Source: Sphingopyxis sp. (GTDB lineage Bacteria > Pseudomonadota > Alphaproteobacteria > Sphingomonadales > Sphingomonadaceae). Taken from it: DNA of 20,408 bases. Location: contig JAAUPH010000010.1 in assembly GCA_012035435.1 (NCBI GenBank), forward strand, positions 1 to 20,408, in the 5' to 3' direction. Every line of letters begins with the position of its first letter. The first letter of the stretch is position 1. Positions 7,233 through 15,341 of the stretch are shown here, piece after piece. Under the pieces are notes generated by a model. The model saw only the letters and a program-made list of their open reading frames with translations, searched no databases and was not told the origin of the DNA. A program made the position numbers and the translations under genes.

Positions 7233-8339
7233 ATGGCCGGACGATCTCGCAATCAGGTTGAACCCACTATGCAACATTCGCCAGCAGGCTTTGGCCGCCG
7301 CCCCATGACGCCGACCGGCAGCGGTTATTTTCGCGGCGACCATGATCCGGCCCGCGCCGCGCCCATCAGTGTTGGCACCGCGCCCGCGCCCACCAGCGCG
7401 CCGATCGCCAATCAGGACATCGGCCACCGCATCGTCGGGCATGAACTCCAATTTCTGGAGATCGACCTCGGCCCCGGCGAAAGCGTTATCGCCGAACCAG
7501 GCGCACTGGTCTGGAAAGATTTCGAGATTGATATGAGCACGACGCTCAGCGACGGCTCGCAAGAGGATGAGGCGATCATCCGCAAGCTGCTGGGCGCGGG
7601 GAAACGGGCACTGCTGGGCGAAGGCCTGTTCACCGTCACCTTTACCAATCAGGGCGTCGGGCAAGCAAAGACCGCACGCATCGCCTTTTCAGCACCATTC
7701 CCCGGCAATATCGTGCCGCTGCGGCTGGCCGATTATGACGGCCGCGTGATCTGTCAGAAGCAAAGCTTCCTTGCTGCCGCGCGCGGTGTGAAAGTCGGCC
7801 TCAAGCTCATTCCCGGCATCACGACCGTCAACGGCCATAGCCGCGCCCGCGCGGTGATGACCGGAATGTTCGGCGGCGAAGGATTTCTGATGCAAGTGAT
7901 CGAAGGCACCGGCTGGGCCTTTGTGCACATGGGCGGCACGGTGATCGAACACGATATCGCCGGCGGCGAGCGCATTCACGTCGATCCCGGCTGTGTCGCG
8001 GCCTATACCGATGGCGTCGATTACACCATCGTGTCGGCGGGTGCCGGGATCCGCAGCAAGATGTTCGGCGGCGAAGGCTTCATCCTCGCGGCGCTGACCG
8101 GCCCCGGTAAGGTGTGGATCCAATCGATGCCGATGACCCGCCTGATGGCGCAAATCGCGGCGGCAGGCGGCGCGGCTTCGGCTACGGGCGAACTGGCGGG
8201 CGAAGCGGTGGAAGCTGCTGGCAAGGCTGCCATGGTCGGCGCCGCAGGATTGGCGGGGATAGCCGGCGTCGCGGCCCTGACCGACGACAATGTCGAAGAT
8301 GGCCTGCTGGGCCAGTTTGGTAAATTGTGCGGCGACTGA
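7233..8339 (+). CDS. AIM24 / TIGR00266 family protein
   Basis: This 368-residue protein shows the repeated beta-strand layout of the AIM24 family. Examples are LQFLEIDLGPGESVIAEPGA, the pair of FGGEGF motifs (GMFGGEGFLMQVIEGTG and KMFGGEGFILAALTGPG), GERIHVDPGCVAAY and KVWIQSMP. AIM24 is a mitochondrial protein in yeast; the bacterial members have no settled function. The C-terminus ends in an Ala/Gly-rich stretch that could be membrane-active, as in some relatives. The first 60 residues are low-complexity, so the true start may be ATG 7269 or later; no clear Shine-Dalgarno decides it. It stands alone, divergent from the MFS gene and convergent with tRNA-Trp. Confidence 0.88.
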   Translation: MAGRSRNQVEPTMQHSPAGFGRRPMTPTGSGYFRGDHDPARAAPISVGTAPAPTSAPIANQDIGHRIVGHELQFLEIDLGPGESVIAEPGALVWKDFEIDMSTTLSDGSQEDEAIIRKLLGAGKRALLGEGLFTVTFTNQGVGQAKTARIAFSAPFPGNIVPLRLADYDGRVICQKQSFLAAARGVKVGLKLIPGITTVNGHSRARAVMTGMFGGEGFLMQVIEGTGWAFVHMGGTVIEHDIAGGERIHVDPGCVAAYTDGVDYTIVSAGAGIRSKMFGGEGFILAALTGPGKVWIQSMPMTRLMAQIAAAGGAASATGELAGEAVEAAGKAAMVGAAGLAGIAGVAALTDDNVEDGLLGQFGKLCGD

Positions 8340-8369
8340 AGGCGCGGCGCACCCAAGTTTCATCGGGCC

Positions 8370-8445
8370 TGGCAGGGGCAGTAGGACTCGAACCTACGAC
8401 CCTCGGTTTTGGAGACCGATGCTCTACCAACTGAGCTATACCCCT
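8370..8445 (-). tRNA. tRNA-Trp (anticodon CCA)
   Basis: Read on the minus strand the 76 bases fold as a full tRNA. The acceptor arm AGGGGTA pairs with TGCCCCT. The D-arm contains AGCTCAGTTGGTAGAGC. The anticodon loop is CTCCAAA with anticodon CCA. The T-arm contains GGTTCGAGTCC, and the 3' CCA is encoded (8370-8372). It stands alone between two plus-strand genes. Confidence 0.97.
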
Positions 8446-8459
8446 AGGCCGGACGCCGC

Positions 8460-8488
8460 CCTTAGCCGCACTGCCCCCTGCCGCGCAA
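8460..8488 (-). promoter_or_regulatory. Candidate promoter of tRNA-Trp
   Basis: On the minus strand TTGCGC (8483-8488) lies 17 bases before CTAAGG (8460-8465). This places the start about eight bases before the mature tRNA. The -10 is a poor match, but the position is right for a single tRNA gene. Confidence 0.4.
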
Positions 8489-8504
8489 GGGGGAAGCGCG
8501 ACAA

Positions 8505-9470
8505 ATGCTTGGCACTGGGGCGGCGGCGCTGTTAGTCGCAGGGGCGATCATGTCCGTCCCTGCCGCCCCTGCTCCCACCAACATGGTCGGCGGCATCGCC
8601 TTACGTCTTGTCGCGATGCTGGGACTGTCGCTGATGTTCGTGGTGGTCAAACTAGTGGCCGACCGCGGCATCCATCTGGTCGAGAGCCTGTTCTGGCGCC
8701 AGGCCTTTGCGCTACCGTTTGTTTTCGCCTGGGCCCTGACCCACGGCGGCATCGCCATCCTCAAAACGGATCGCCTTGCCGCGCACAGCCGCCGCGCGGC
8801 CATGGGCCTCGGGGGCATGGCGATGAACTTTGGCGGCATGATCCTGCTCCCCATGGCGGAGGCGACGACGATCAGTCTGTCAGTCCCGATTTTCGCAACC
8901 ATCTTTGCGGCGATCCTGCTGGGTGAACCCACCGGCCGGGCGCGGTGGAGCGCGGTGGTGCTCGGTTTTGTCGGCGTGCTGTTGGTCGTCCAGCCTGGCG
9001 GCAGCGGCTTTGACAGCAGCCACCTCACCGGCGCGCTGGTTGCACTTGGCGGCGCAGTGATGACCGCGCTGATCACCATTGCTGTGCGCGACCTCGGCCG
9101 TACTGAAACGGCTGTGTCCATTGTCTTTTGGTTCAGTTTCCTGTCACTGATCCCGCTGGGCCTGGCGCTGCCGTTCGTCGTTCAATCGCACAGCCCGGCC
9201 GAGTGGGGCTTGCTCGTCCTGCTCGGCCTGTCGGGTGCCATCGTCCAAATGTGCCTCACCGGCGCGCTGCGCCTTGCGCCGGTGTCGGTCGTCATCCCGA
9301 TGGATTACTCAAGCCTGCTATGGGCCATCGCGTTCGGCTGGTGGTTCTTCGGCACGCTTCCCGCCGCCTCGACCTGGCTCGGCGCGCCGATCATCATCGC
9401 TAGCGGCCTGTTCATCGCATGGCGCGAACATGTCAAAGCCGTGGCGCGCGCGAAGGAGGTTGCCGCATGA
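8505..9470 (+). CDS. EamA/DMT superfamily transporter
   Basis: About ten hydrophobic segments in two halves, each an EamA repeat, mark this as a drug/metabolite transporter-type permease. Typical features are VVVKLVADRGIHLVESLFWR near the start, PMAEATTISLSVPIFATIFA at the end of the first repeat, and LAPVSVVIPMDYSSLLWAI in the second. Substrates in the family range from amino acids to nucleotides and cannot be predicted here. With ATG 8505 the protein is 321 residues; AGGGGGA lies about ten bases upstream. ATG 8550, preceded by AGGGGCG, gives 306 residues and fits the usual N-terminus at least as well. The stop overlaps the next gene's ATG (ATGA), so it is coupled to the glutathione S-transferase. 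Confidence 0.88.
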   Translation: MLGTGAAALLVAGAIMSVPAAPAPTNMVGGIALRLVAMLGLSLMFVVVKLVADRGIHLVESLFWRQAFALPFVFAWALTHGGIAILKTDRLAAHSRRAAMGLGGMAMNFGGMILLPMAEATTISLSVPIFATIFAAILLGEPTGRARWSAVVLGFVGVLLVVQPGGSGFDSSHLTGALVALGGAVMTALITIAVRDLGRTETAVSIVFWFSFLSLIPLGLALPFVVQSHSPAEWGLLVLLGLSGAIVQMCLTGALRLAPVSVVIPMDYSSLLWAIAFGWWFFGTLPAASTWLGAPIIIASGLFIAWREHVKAVARAKEVAA

Positions 9471-10084
9471 CCAATAAGCCCACCCTGTACCACTGCGCCG
9501 AGGCGCGCAGCCTGCGCTGCCTGTGGGCCGCCGAAGAAGTGGGGCTCAACATTGACGTCACCACCCTCCCCTTCCCCCCGCGCGCTTTCGCGCCAGAGTA
9601 TAAGGCGGTGAACCCGCTCGCGACCGTCCCCGGCTGGGTCGAGAATGGCCAGCTAATGACCGAATCCGTCGCCATCTGCGAGCGTATCGCGGTGGGAACT
9701 CCTTTGGAAGTCCGCGCGGATGAGACTGACTTTTGGGCCTATCGCAACTGGCTGCACCGCGCCGATGCGACGCTCACCTTCCCGCTCGCCATCATGCTGC
9801 GCTACACCCGCGTCGAGGCCCCTGAACGCCGTTTGGGGCAAGCCGTCGACGACTACCGCGCCTTCTTCGGGGGCCGCGCGCGCAGCATCGAAAATGCGCT
9901 AGGTGACGGCCGCGATTGGCTCGTCGCGGGCCGCTTCACCATCGCCGACATCGCCATCGCCTACGCCGCGTTCCTCGCCACGCGGGTCGGCGCGGGTGAG
10001 GAGTTGGGCGATGCGACCAAGGTCTGGCTGGAGCGTTGCATGGCGCGTCCCGCTTTTGTGCGGGCCAGAGCGCGCCAGATTTAA
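9467..10084 (+). CDS. Glutathione S-transferase family protein
   Basis: This 205-residue protein has the two-domain GST layout. The N-terminal thioredoxin fold starts TLYHCAEARSLRCLWAAEE, with Cys10 or Ser15 as candidate active residue. It includes the conserved cis-Pro segment NPLATVPGW and the glutathione-binding TESVAICERI. The helical C-terminal domain carries the N-capping-type motif GRFTIADIAIAYAAF. Such enzymes conjugate or reduce electrophiles with glutathione; the substrate is unknown. AAGGAGG sits a few bases before ATG 9467. The stop TAA shares the bases TTAA (10081-10084) with the stop of the convergent acyl-CoA dehydrogenase gene. Confidence 0.88.
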   Translation: MTNKPTLYHCAEARSLRCLWAAEEVGLNIDVTTLPFPPRAFAPEYKAVNPLATVPGWVENGQLMTESVAICERIAVGTPLEVRADETDFWAYRNWLHRADATLTFPLAIMLRYTRVEAPERRLGQAVDDYRAFFGGRARSIENALGDGRDWLVAGRFTIADIAIAYAAFLATRVGAGEELGDATKVWLERCMARPAFVRARARQI

Positions 10085-11250
10085 ACCCCCAGCAGCAGTT
10101 TCGCCATAATCCCGCGTTGAATCTCGTTCGACCCGCCGTAAATCGAGGCCGCGCGCCCGTTAAAGTAGCGCGGGCATGCCAGCATCGCGTCCGCCGAACC
10201 AACGCCTGCCACATTGCTCCCCGATTGGCGCGCAGCAAGCTGGTCGGGCGCGGCATAGGGGCCAGCGATCTCCACCGCCAATTCCTGCAATCTTTGCTGG
10301 GACTCCGTCCCCTGCACCTTAAGCAGCGAGGACATCGGCCCCGGATTCCCGCCACCGGCCATCAAGGCAAAGACCCGCGCCTCCAACGCCCCGATCGCAT
10401 CAATCTCCATCGCCAGCTCTGCCAAGCGGCGCGCCACCCCGCCGTTCAGCAAGCCATCACGCTCAGCCGCTGCCTGCAACCGGGCCAATGTCCCGTGCAA
10501 GCCAGTCGCATAGGCCCCGGCCCGTTCAAACTCGAGCAGATATTTGGCCACGCCCCAACCCGCGCCTTCCTGACCCAATCGTCCCGCTACCGGCACCCGG
10601 GCGTTGTCGAAAAACACCTGATTGAAATCATGGTCGCCCGACAGCGCATAGATTGGCCGGACGGTAATCCCCGGCGTGTCCATGGGAAGGAGCAAAAAGG
10701 TGATGCCCTGTTGCGGCCGATCACCACGCTCGGTCCGCACCAGCGCGAACATGTGCGTCGCATAATGCGCATGTGTCGTCCAAATCTTGGATCCGTTCAG
10801 AACATAGTCCGCGCCATCACGGTCGGCCTGCAACGCCAGACTGGCCAAATCCGACCCCGACTGCGGCTCCGAGTAACCCTGGCACCAATAATCATCGCCC
10901 GACAGCAGCCGCGGCAGATAATGCGCCTTTTGCTCGGGCGTCCCAAAGCGCATGATGCACGGCGCGACCATGCGAAGGCCCATAGGCGACAGCGAGGGCG
11001 CCCCCGCTGCGACACATTCGGCATCGAAAATGCGCCGCTGCGTGTCGTCCCAGCCTGGCCCGCCATATTCGGCCGGCCATAGCGGCGCGGCCCAGCCGCG
11101 CCGGTTTAGTATACGTTGCCAGTCGAGCACATGCGGCATGTCGGTAAAAACACTTGTTGCCCGCGCAGCGGCAGCGCGCAACGTGTCCGTCAGATTCGCC
11201 GCGAGCCATTCCCGCACCTCGGCACGAAAGGCGGAATGGTCCACGCTCAA
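10081..11250 (-). CDS. Acyl-CoA dehydrogenase family protein
   Basis: A flavoprotein of the acyl-CoA dehydrogenase family, expected to introduce an alpha-beta double bond into an acyl-CoA. The FAD/substrate motif GYSEPQSGSDLASL is near residues 125-138, GSKIWTTHAHYATHM follows, and the C-terminal signature IYGGSNEIQRGIMAKLLLG ends the protein. The classical catalytic Glu of medium-chain enzymes falls where this protein has Gly (YGG), so its base must lie elsewhere or be supplied by a partner subunit. I start it at TTG 11250, which overlaps the stop of the ligase gene by four bases and has AGG just upstream (389 residues). GTG 11244 is an alternative. The open frame further upstream is only overlap with the ligase gene. 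Confidence 0.88.
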   Translation of the reverse strand: MSVDHSAFRAEVREWLAANLTDTLRAAAARATSVFTDMPHVLDWQRILNRRGWAAPLWPAEYGGPGWDDTQRRIFDAECVAAGAPSLSPMGLRMVAPCIMRFGTPEQKAHYLPRLLSGDDYWCQGYSEPQSGSDLASLALQADRDGADYVLNGSKIWTTHAHYATHMFALVRTERGDRPQQGITFLLLPMDTPGITVRPIYALSGDHDFNQVFFDNARVPVAGRLGQEGAGWGVAKYLLEFERAGAYATGLHGTLARLQAAAERDGLLNGGVARRLAELAMEIDAIGALEARVFALMAGGGNPGPMSSLLKVQGTESQQRLQELAVEIAGPYAAPDQLAARQSGSNVAGVGSADAMLACPRYFNGRAASIYGGSNEIQRGIMAKLLLGV

Positions 11251-12800
11251 TTTACCTGCCGGTCCATCCCCTCCCAATAGGGTGCGCGCAGATCCTTGCG
11301 CAGAATTTTGCCCGAAGCATTGCGCGGCAGCGCCTCGATCACATCGATCGACTTCGGCACTTTGAACCCGGCGACCTTCGCCCGCGCCCATTCAATCACG
11401 CTGTCCGCATCGATCGTCTCACCTGGCTTGGGTACGCACACCGCCTTCACGGCCTCGCCCCATTTCGGGTCGGGCACGCCGATGACGGCGACTTCCTGCA
11501 CCTGCGGATGGCCGTAAATCGCACTCTCCACCTCAGCCGGATAGACATTTTCGCCGCCGGTGATGATCATGTCTTTCACCCGGTCGTGGATGTACAGATA
11601 GCCGTCAGCGTCGAGATAACCGGCATCGCCCGTCGCGATCCATCCATCATCGGTCATCGTCCGCCGCGTCGCATCGGGCAGGTTCCAGTACCCGATCATA
11701 TTGTTGGTCGAGCGCGTCCACACCTCGCCCACTTCACCGGCGCCCAGCACCGCGCCGCCATCGCCGATGATCTTCAGTTCGACCCCGGGCAGCGGCTTGC
11801 CCGCCGATCGCATGCGATCATTGCCATTGGGGTCATGATCCTCCGGCGGGAGCATACAGATGGTCCCGGTCGTCTCGGTCATGCCGTAAGCCTGCATGAA
11901 TTGCGCGCCGAACATCTGCACCGCCTGGCGCAGCAGTTCCAGCGGGATTGGCGCCGCACCGTAAATCACATATTTGAGACGGCTATAGTCCACACTGGCG
12001 CAGCGCGGGTGCAGCAACAGCATATGGAGCGCGGCGGGCACGATGAAGAAGCGTGTCACCCCGCCCTTCTCAACCGCGTCGAACACCCCGTCGGGCGTAA
12101 ATTCGGGCAGAATCACGCCCGGCAACCCTGCCGACAGCGCCATCACGCCCAGCCCGGTGCCACCAATATGCGCGCAAGGCATGGCGACCAGTACCGCCTC
12201 ATCATCGTCCCACTGCTGATAGGGCAGCTGCGCATCGGCTGATGACCGGCGCAGCCCGAACAGGTTCGTGTTCGACAGCACCGCGCCCTTTGGGTTGCCC
12301 GTCGTGCCAGATGTGTAAAGTTGGAGCACCGCATCATCCGGCCCCGCCCCCTCAAAATCACCGCGCGGACTAGCGGCAATCCAGGCGCGCGTATCCGCCG
12401 CCGTCATCATGTGCCGCACGCCGGGCACCTCACCCGCAAGCGCGGCCGGCGCATCGTCGAATCCGTCGCCCAGGAACAAGATCTGTGCGCCCGTGTCGTT
12501 GATGATATAGGCCCATTCGGGCGGGGCGAGCCGCCAGCCGACCGGCACCATCACCACCCCCATGCGCGCGGCAGCGAAGAAGAGCGTGAAATACAGCGCG
12601 CTATTCTTGCCTAGCCACGCCACCCGATCGCCCTTACCCAGCCCCAGCGCCGTCAGCCCGCCGCAAATGCGCGCGCTATGCTCTTCCAGCTCGGCATAGC
12701 TTTGCACAGCATCGCCTTCGCGCAGCGCAGCAGTGCCGGGGCGCTCGCCGGCCCAGTGGCGGATAAATTCATCGAAAGTGGCAAGATTGTCGGCGGACAC
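11247..12800 (-). CDS. Acyl-CoA ligase (class I adenylate-forming enzyme)
   Basis: This 517-residue enzyme activates a carboxylic acid as the AMP-ester and transfers it to CoA. The P-loop motif YTSGTTGNPKG lies near residues 162-172, followed by the YGMTETTG adenine-binding motif. The hinge motif is GDAGYLDADGYLYIHDRVKD with ITGGENVYPAEVE after it. The catalytic Lys is in NASGKILRKDLR close to the C-terminus. I chose GTG 12800, which has GGAG six bases upstream; the frame extends to 12845 without a better start. It is co-transcribed with the acyl-CoA dehydrogenase that follows, suggesting a fatty, aromatic or terpenoid acid degradation step. The actual substrate is not predictable from these two genes. 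Confidence 0.92.
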   Translation of the reverse strand: MSADNLATFDEFIRHWAGERPGTAALREGDAVQSYAELEEHSARICGGLTALGLGKGDRVAWLGKNSALYFTLFFAAARMGVVMVPVGWRLAPPEWAYIINDTGAQILFLGDGFDDAPAALAGEVPGVRHMMTAADTRAWIAASPRGDFEGAGPDDAVLQLYTSGTTGNPKGAVLSNTNLFGLRRSSADAQLPYQQWDDDEAVLVAMPCAHIGGTGLGVMALSAGLPGVILPEFTPDGVFDAVEKGGVTRFFIVPAALHMLLLHPRCASVDYSRLKYVIYGAAPIPLELLRQAVQMFGAQFMQAYGMTETTGTICMLPPEDHDPNGNDRMRSAGKPLPGVELKIIGDGGAVLGAGEVGEVWTRSTNNMIGYWNLPDATRRTMTDDGWIATGDAGYLDADGYLYIHDRVKDMIITGGENVYPAEVESAIYGHPQVQEVAVIGVPDPKWGEAVKAVCVPKPGETIDADSVIEWARAKVAGFKVPKSIDVIEALPRNASGKILRKDLRAPYWEGMDRQVN

Positions 12801-12845
12801 GGTCTTCTCCCAACGTGGCGGCGTTTTCGCCTGCCTTGGCGGCAA

Positions 12846-12873
12846 AGGTTACGCGATTGGACCGCGCTTGCAA
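12846..12873 (-). promoter_or_regulatory. Candidate promoter of the ligase-dehydrogenase pair
   Basis: On the minus strand TTGCAA (12868-12873) is followed after 16 bases by TAACCT (12846-12851), giving a leader of about 40 bases. The -35 is identical to that of secE. Confidence 0.45.
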
Positions 12874-12949
12874 CGGCGAATTGGGGGCAGGTGCGCGCGC
12901 GTCATTCGACCAACCGCTGACCGCAACCGGCAAGCTGCGACGGCGATGC

Positions 12950-12978
12950 TTGCTGTGTCCCTCCCAAGCGCCTAGTGA
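12950..12978 (+). promoter_or_regulatory. Candidate promoter of the TPR-like gene
   Basis: TTGCTG (12950-12955), a 17-base spacer and TAGTGA (12973-12978) lie 35 bases before the ATG at 13013. Together with the opposite promoter at 12846-12873 it makes this a compact divergent control region. Confidence 0.42.
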
Positions 12979-13012
12979 TTTCATCTCTTTCACTTTTCCG
13001 GGGCCGCTATTC

Positions 13013-14259
13013 ATGTTTCGTCGAACGCTTATCGCCGCCGCGCTGGTGCTTCCCATGACCGTTGCCGCCCCGTCCGCGCTGGCGCAGGACCAGGCCGAAG
13101 CCGCCGATACGCGCGAGATTGTCGTCACGGGTCGCTCGCTTAAGGAAACCGCCGACGTGCTCGCATCCTGTCTGGCGCGCAAATGCCCGCCAGATGAGGA
13201 TGTCGCGGCCTCGCTGGCCCATGCGGAAAATCTCTTCATCGGCGGCGATTATGACAATGCCCGCACAACACTGCTCCGCTCGATCAGCCGTAACCGCAAA
13301 CATGGGACAGCTTATCCCGTGCAAGTATCGGACCTGTTCCGCGCCAACAGCCGGATTGCCCAGCATATGGGTGAGGCCAAGAATTTCCAGCTGTCGGTGC
13401 TGGACATGCGCGACACGCTTAAGAAAGGCGTCGGCGAGGATGACCCCCGCACGCTGGTGGCGCAGATTGAAGTTGGCGACAGCCGCGCGAAACTGGGCTT
13501 TCCTGACGAGGCCGAACGCATTTACGGTGACGTGGAAAAGCGTGCGATTGCGCTGAGCCAGCCGCGGGTAGCGATGTTCGCCCGGCTGCGCGCTGCGATG
13601 CTCAATCATACCCAGGCCGAAGAGCTCAACCAGCCGCAGGAAAAGAAGGAAGCCCGGGCACAGCTGGAGAATATCATCAAAAACCCGCTGCCCGGCGCCA
13701 CCGAATTCAGCCTGGCCGCACGGGTCATTCTGCGCGCGCCGACCGTAAGGACGGTCGCACCGACACCACCGCCGATATCGTCCGCGAATTTTCGGAGGCG
13801 GGCGGCGCAACCCGTCCCGTCCTGCTGTTCAGCGAGCCGATCAAGCGTATCGACATGACGAGCAACGCTGGTGACGGCCAAGCGCCCGGCAACACGACAT
13901 CGCGTCTCACCTCGCTTGAAACCAGCGATCAGTGGGCCGATGTCGGTTTCTGGGTCAATCCCGACGGCCGCGTGTCCGACGTCGAAATATTGCGCGGCAA
14001 AGGTTCAAAAGGCTGGCTCAAGCCCGTCTTCGAACATTTGAGCGGTCGCATCTATGCCCCGCTCAAGAAGGAGGGCAACGATGGCGTCCCCGGCTTTTAT
14101 ATGGTCGAACGCTACACGCTCACCGCGCGCTTTGTGAACGACACCACCGGCAGCCGCATTCGCCGCCGCGAAGCCACCCCGCGGATCGAACGCATCGACA
14201 TCACGCCGGAGGATTATACCCCGCCGGCCGAGGTCGCGACCGCAACCGCGGGGCGGTAG
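13013..14259 (+). CDS. Exported TPR-like protein with TonB-C-like tail, interrupted by a one-base frameshift
   Basis: The protein begins MFRRTLIAAALVLPMTVAAP with a signal peptide cleaved after SALA. The middle is helical and TPR-like (LAHAENLFIGGDYDNARTTL, then GFPDEAERIYGDVEKRA). After VILRA, near 13735-13745, the continuation is in another frame: DRKDGRTDTTADIVREF, LLFSEPIKRID and then VGFWVNPDGRVSDVEILRGKG, a TonB-C-like fold. One added base makes a 415-residue product ending at TAG 14257-14259. Without it the first frame runs into an Arg/Ser-rich tail and stops at 13858. The function is unknown; a periplasmic or outer-envelope role is inferred from the signal peptide and tail. The end overlaps the convergent DUF938 gene by 46 bases. 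Confidence 0.75.
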
Positions 14260-14879
14260 ACCAGCATTATATTATTCGCAGGCATCTCTGCCCGCCGCGT
14301 CATCGTCAATCCGCGCCCCGCAGCCGCCGCGCTCACATCGCGCACGTTGCGCAGCCCCCAGTCTGCATACCGGGCGCGCAGGCTCGCGTCAAAATCGATA
14401 TTGCTCGGCGCGGTTGGCACATCATCCTCGATAAAGGGGCCATAGAGGATCAGCGGCGCGCCTGCGCTCAACAATCGCCCCGCCCCCGCCATCAGCCCGA
14501 GCGTCGCCGCCCACGGGCTGATATGCACCATGTTAATGCACAGCAGCGCATCAGCCTGCCCCACCGGCCACAATTTCGCTGCGGCATCAAGCATCACCGG
14601 CGCGCGTACGTTGCCTAGCGCCGCCTCGTCGCGCCACGCCTTGGTCGACGTTAGCGCCGCCGGGTCGGGATCGCTTGGCTGCCAATCGAGCTTTGGAAAG
14701 TGCGCCGCGAAATGCACGACATGCTCACCAGACCCGCTGGCAATTTCGAGCACCAGCCCGGTTACCGGCAGTTCCTCTGCCAGCACCGCCGCAATCGCAC
14801 CCCGGTTGCGCAGCGTCGCGGGTGCATGGCGCTTGGCCTCAGCGCCCGCCTCACCCGGCACCCATGGTCCGCTGCTCAT
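14214..14879 (-). CDS. DUF938-type SAM-dependent methyltransferase
   Basis: This 221-residue protein has the class I methyltransferase fold. The SAM-binding loop is VLEIASGSGEHVVHFAAHFP near residue 45, followed by WQPSDPDP, and the DUF938 hallmark INMVHISPWAATLGLM comes mid-protein. YGPFIEDDVPTAPSNIDFD and the C-terminal RAEMPANNIMLVYRP are also typical. The substrate is unknown for this family. ATG 14879 overlaps the stop of the ABA4-like gene (ATGA), so it is translationally coupled and appears to be the last gene of the gcv unit. The final dozen residues run past the normal family end and overlap the convergent TPR-like gene. Confidence 0.87.
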   Translation of the reverse strand: MSSGPWVPGEAGAEAKRHAPATLRNRGAIAAVLAEELPVTGLVLEIASGSGEHVVHFAAHFPKLDWQPSDPDPAALTSTKAWRDEAALGNVRAPVMLDAAAKLWPVGQADALLCINMVHISPWAATLGLMAGAGRLLSAGAPLILYGPFIEDDVPTAPSNIDFDASLRARYADWGLRNVRDVSAAAAGRGLTMTRRAEMPANNIMLVYRPAVAVATSAGGV

Positions 14880-15328
14880 CGCACCCGGCGATTTTTCGCC
14901 CGCGCCGCCGGTTCGCGCAGTATCAGCCAAATCAGCAGGCCTACCGGCCCGGCCATCAATGTCGCAAACAGCACCGGCACCTGCGCGACGCGCGAAAAAC
15001 CCTTGTTGTCCGCATCGCGCGCAATCCACAGCCCGGTGAACAGATCAAACGCCAGATAATGGGTCCAGCCGATGACGATGCCGGCGTCGCTGGCGAACAG
15101 CTTGCGAATACCCGGAATGTCATAGGTGAAGGACGCCGCCCCGCCCCCGTCACCCGCCGCGCCGATCATCAGCATGGCAAAGCATATGACATAGATCAGG
15201 CATAGCAATCCGATGCCCAGATACATGACAATCGACATCAACGCGGGCTTGCGCGGTGCAAACCACAGGATCAGCCAACCGATCAGCGCAATCCCGTTGG
15301 TCAGCGAAAAGACCATGTCCCAGCCCAT
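14876..15328 (-). CDS. ABA4-like (DUF4281) membrane protein
   Basis: This 150-residue protein has about four membrane helices. The start is WDMVFSLTNGIALIGWLILW and the most telling segment is GWTHYLAFDLFTGLWIARDA, which matches the conserved core of the ABA4/DUF4281 family. In plants ABA4 is needed for neoxanthin formation from violaxanthin; the bacterial members are uncharacterised. Many sphingomonads make hydroxylated carotenoids, so a carotenoid role is possible but is only inference. I chose ATG 15328, thirteen bases after the gcvPB stop, with GGGGGAG upstream; the longer open frame from 15373 overlaps gcvPB. It lies between gcvPB and the DUF938 gene with overlap on one side, so it should share the gcv transcript. 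Confidence 0.82.
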   Translation of the reverse strand: MGWDMVFSLTNGIALIGWLILWFAPRKPALMSIVMYLGIGLLCLIYVICFAMLMIGAAGDGGGAASFTYDIPGIRKLFASDAGIVIGWTHYLAFDLFTGLWIARDADNKGFSRVAQVPVLFATLMAGPVGLLIWLILREPAARAKNRRVR

Positions 15329-15341
15329 GTCGGCGCTCCCC

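Noticed and set aside
10081..10084. Shared TTAA at the convergent stops of the glutathione S-transferase and acyl-CoA dehydrogenase genes
   Set aside because: A simple consequence of close packing, common in compact genomes and not worth a finding.
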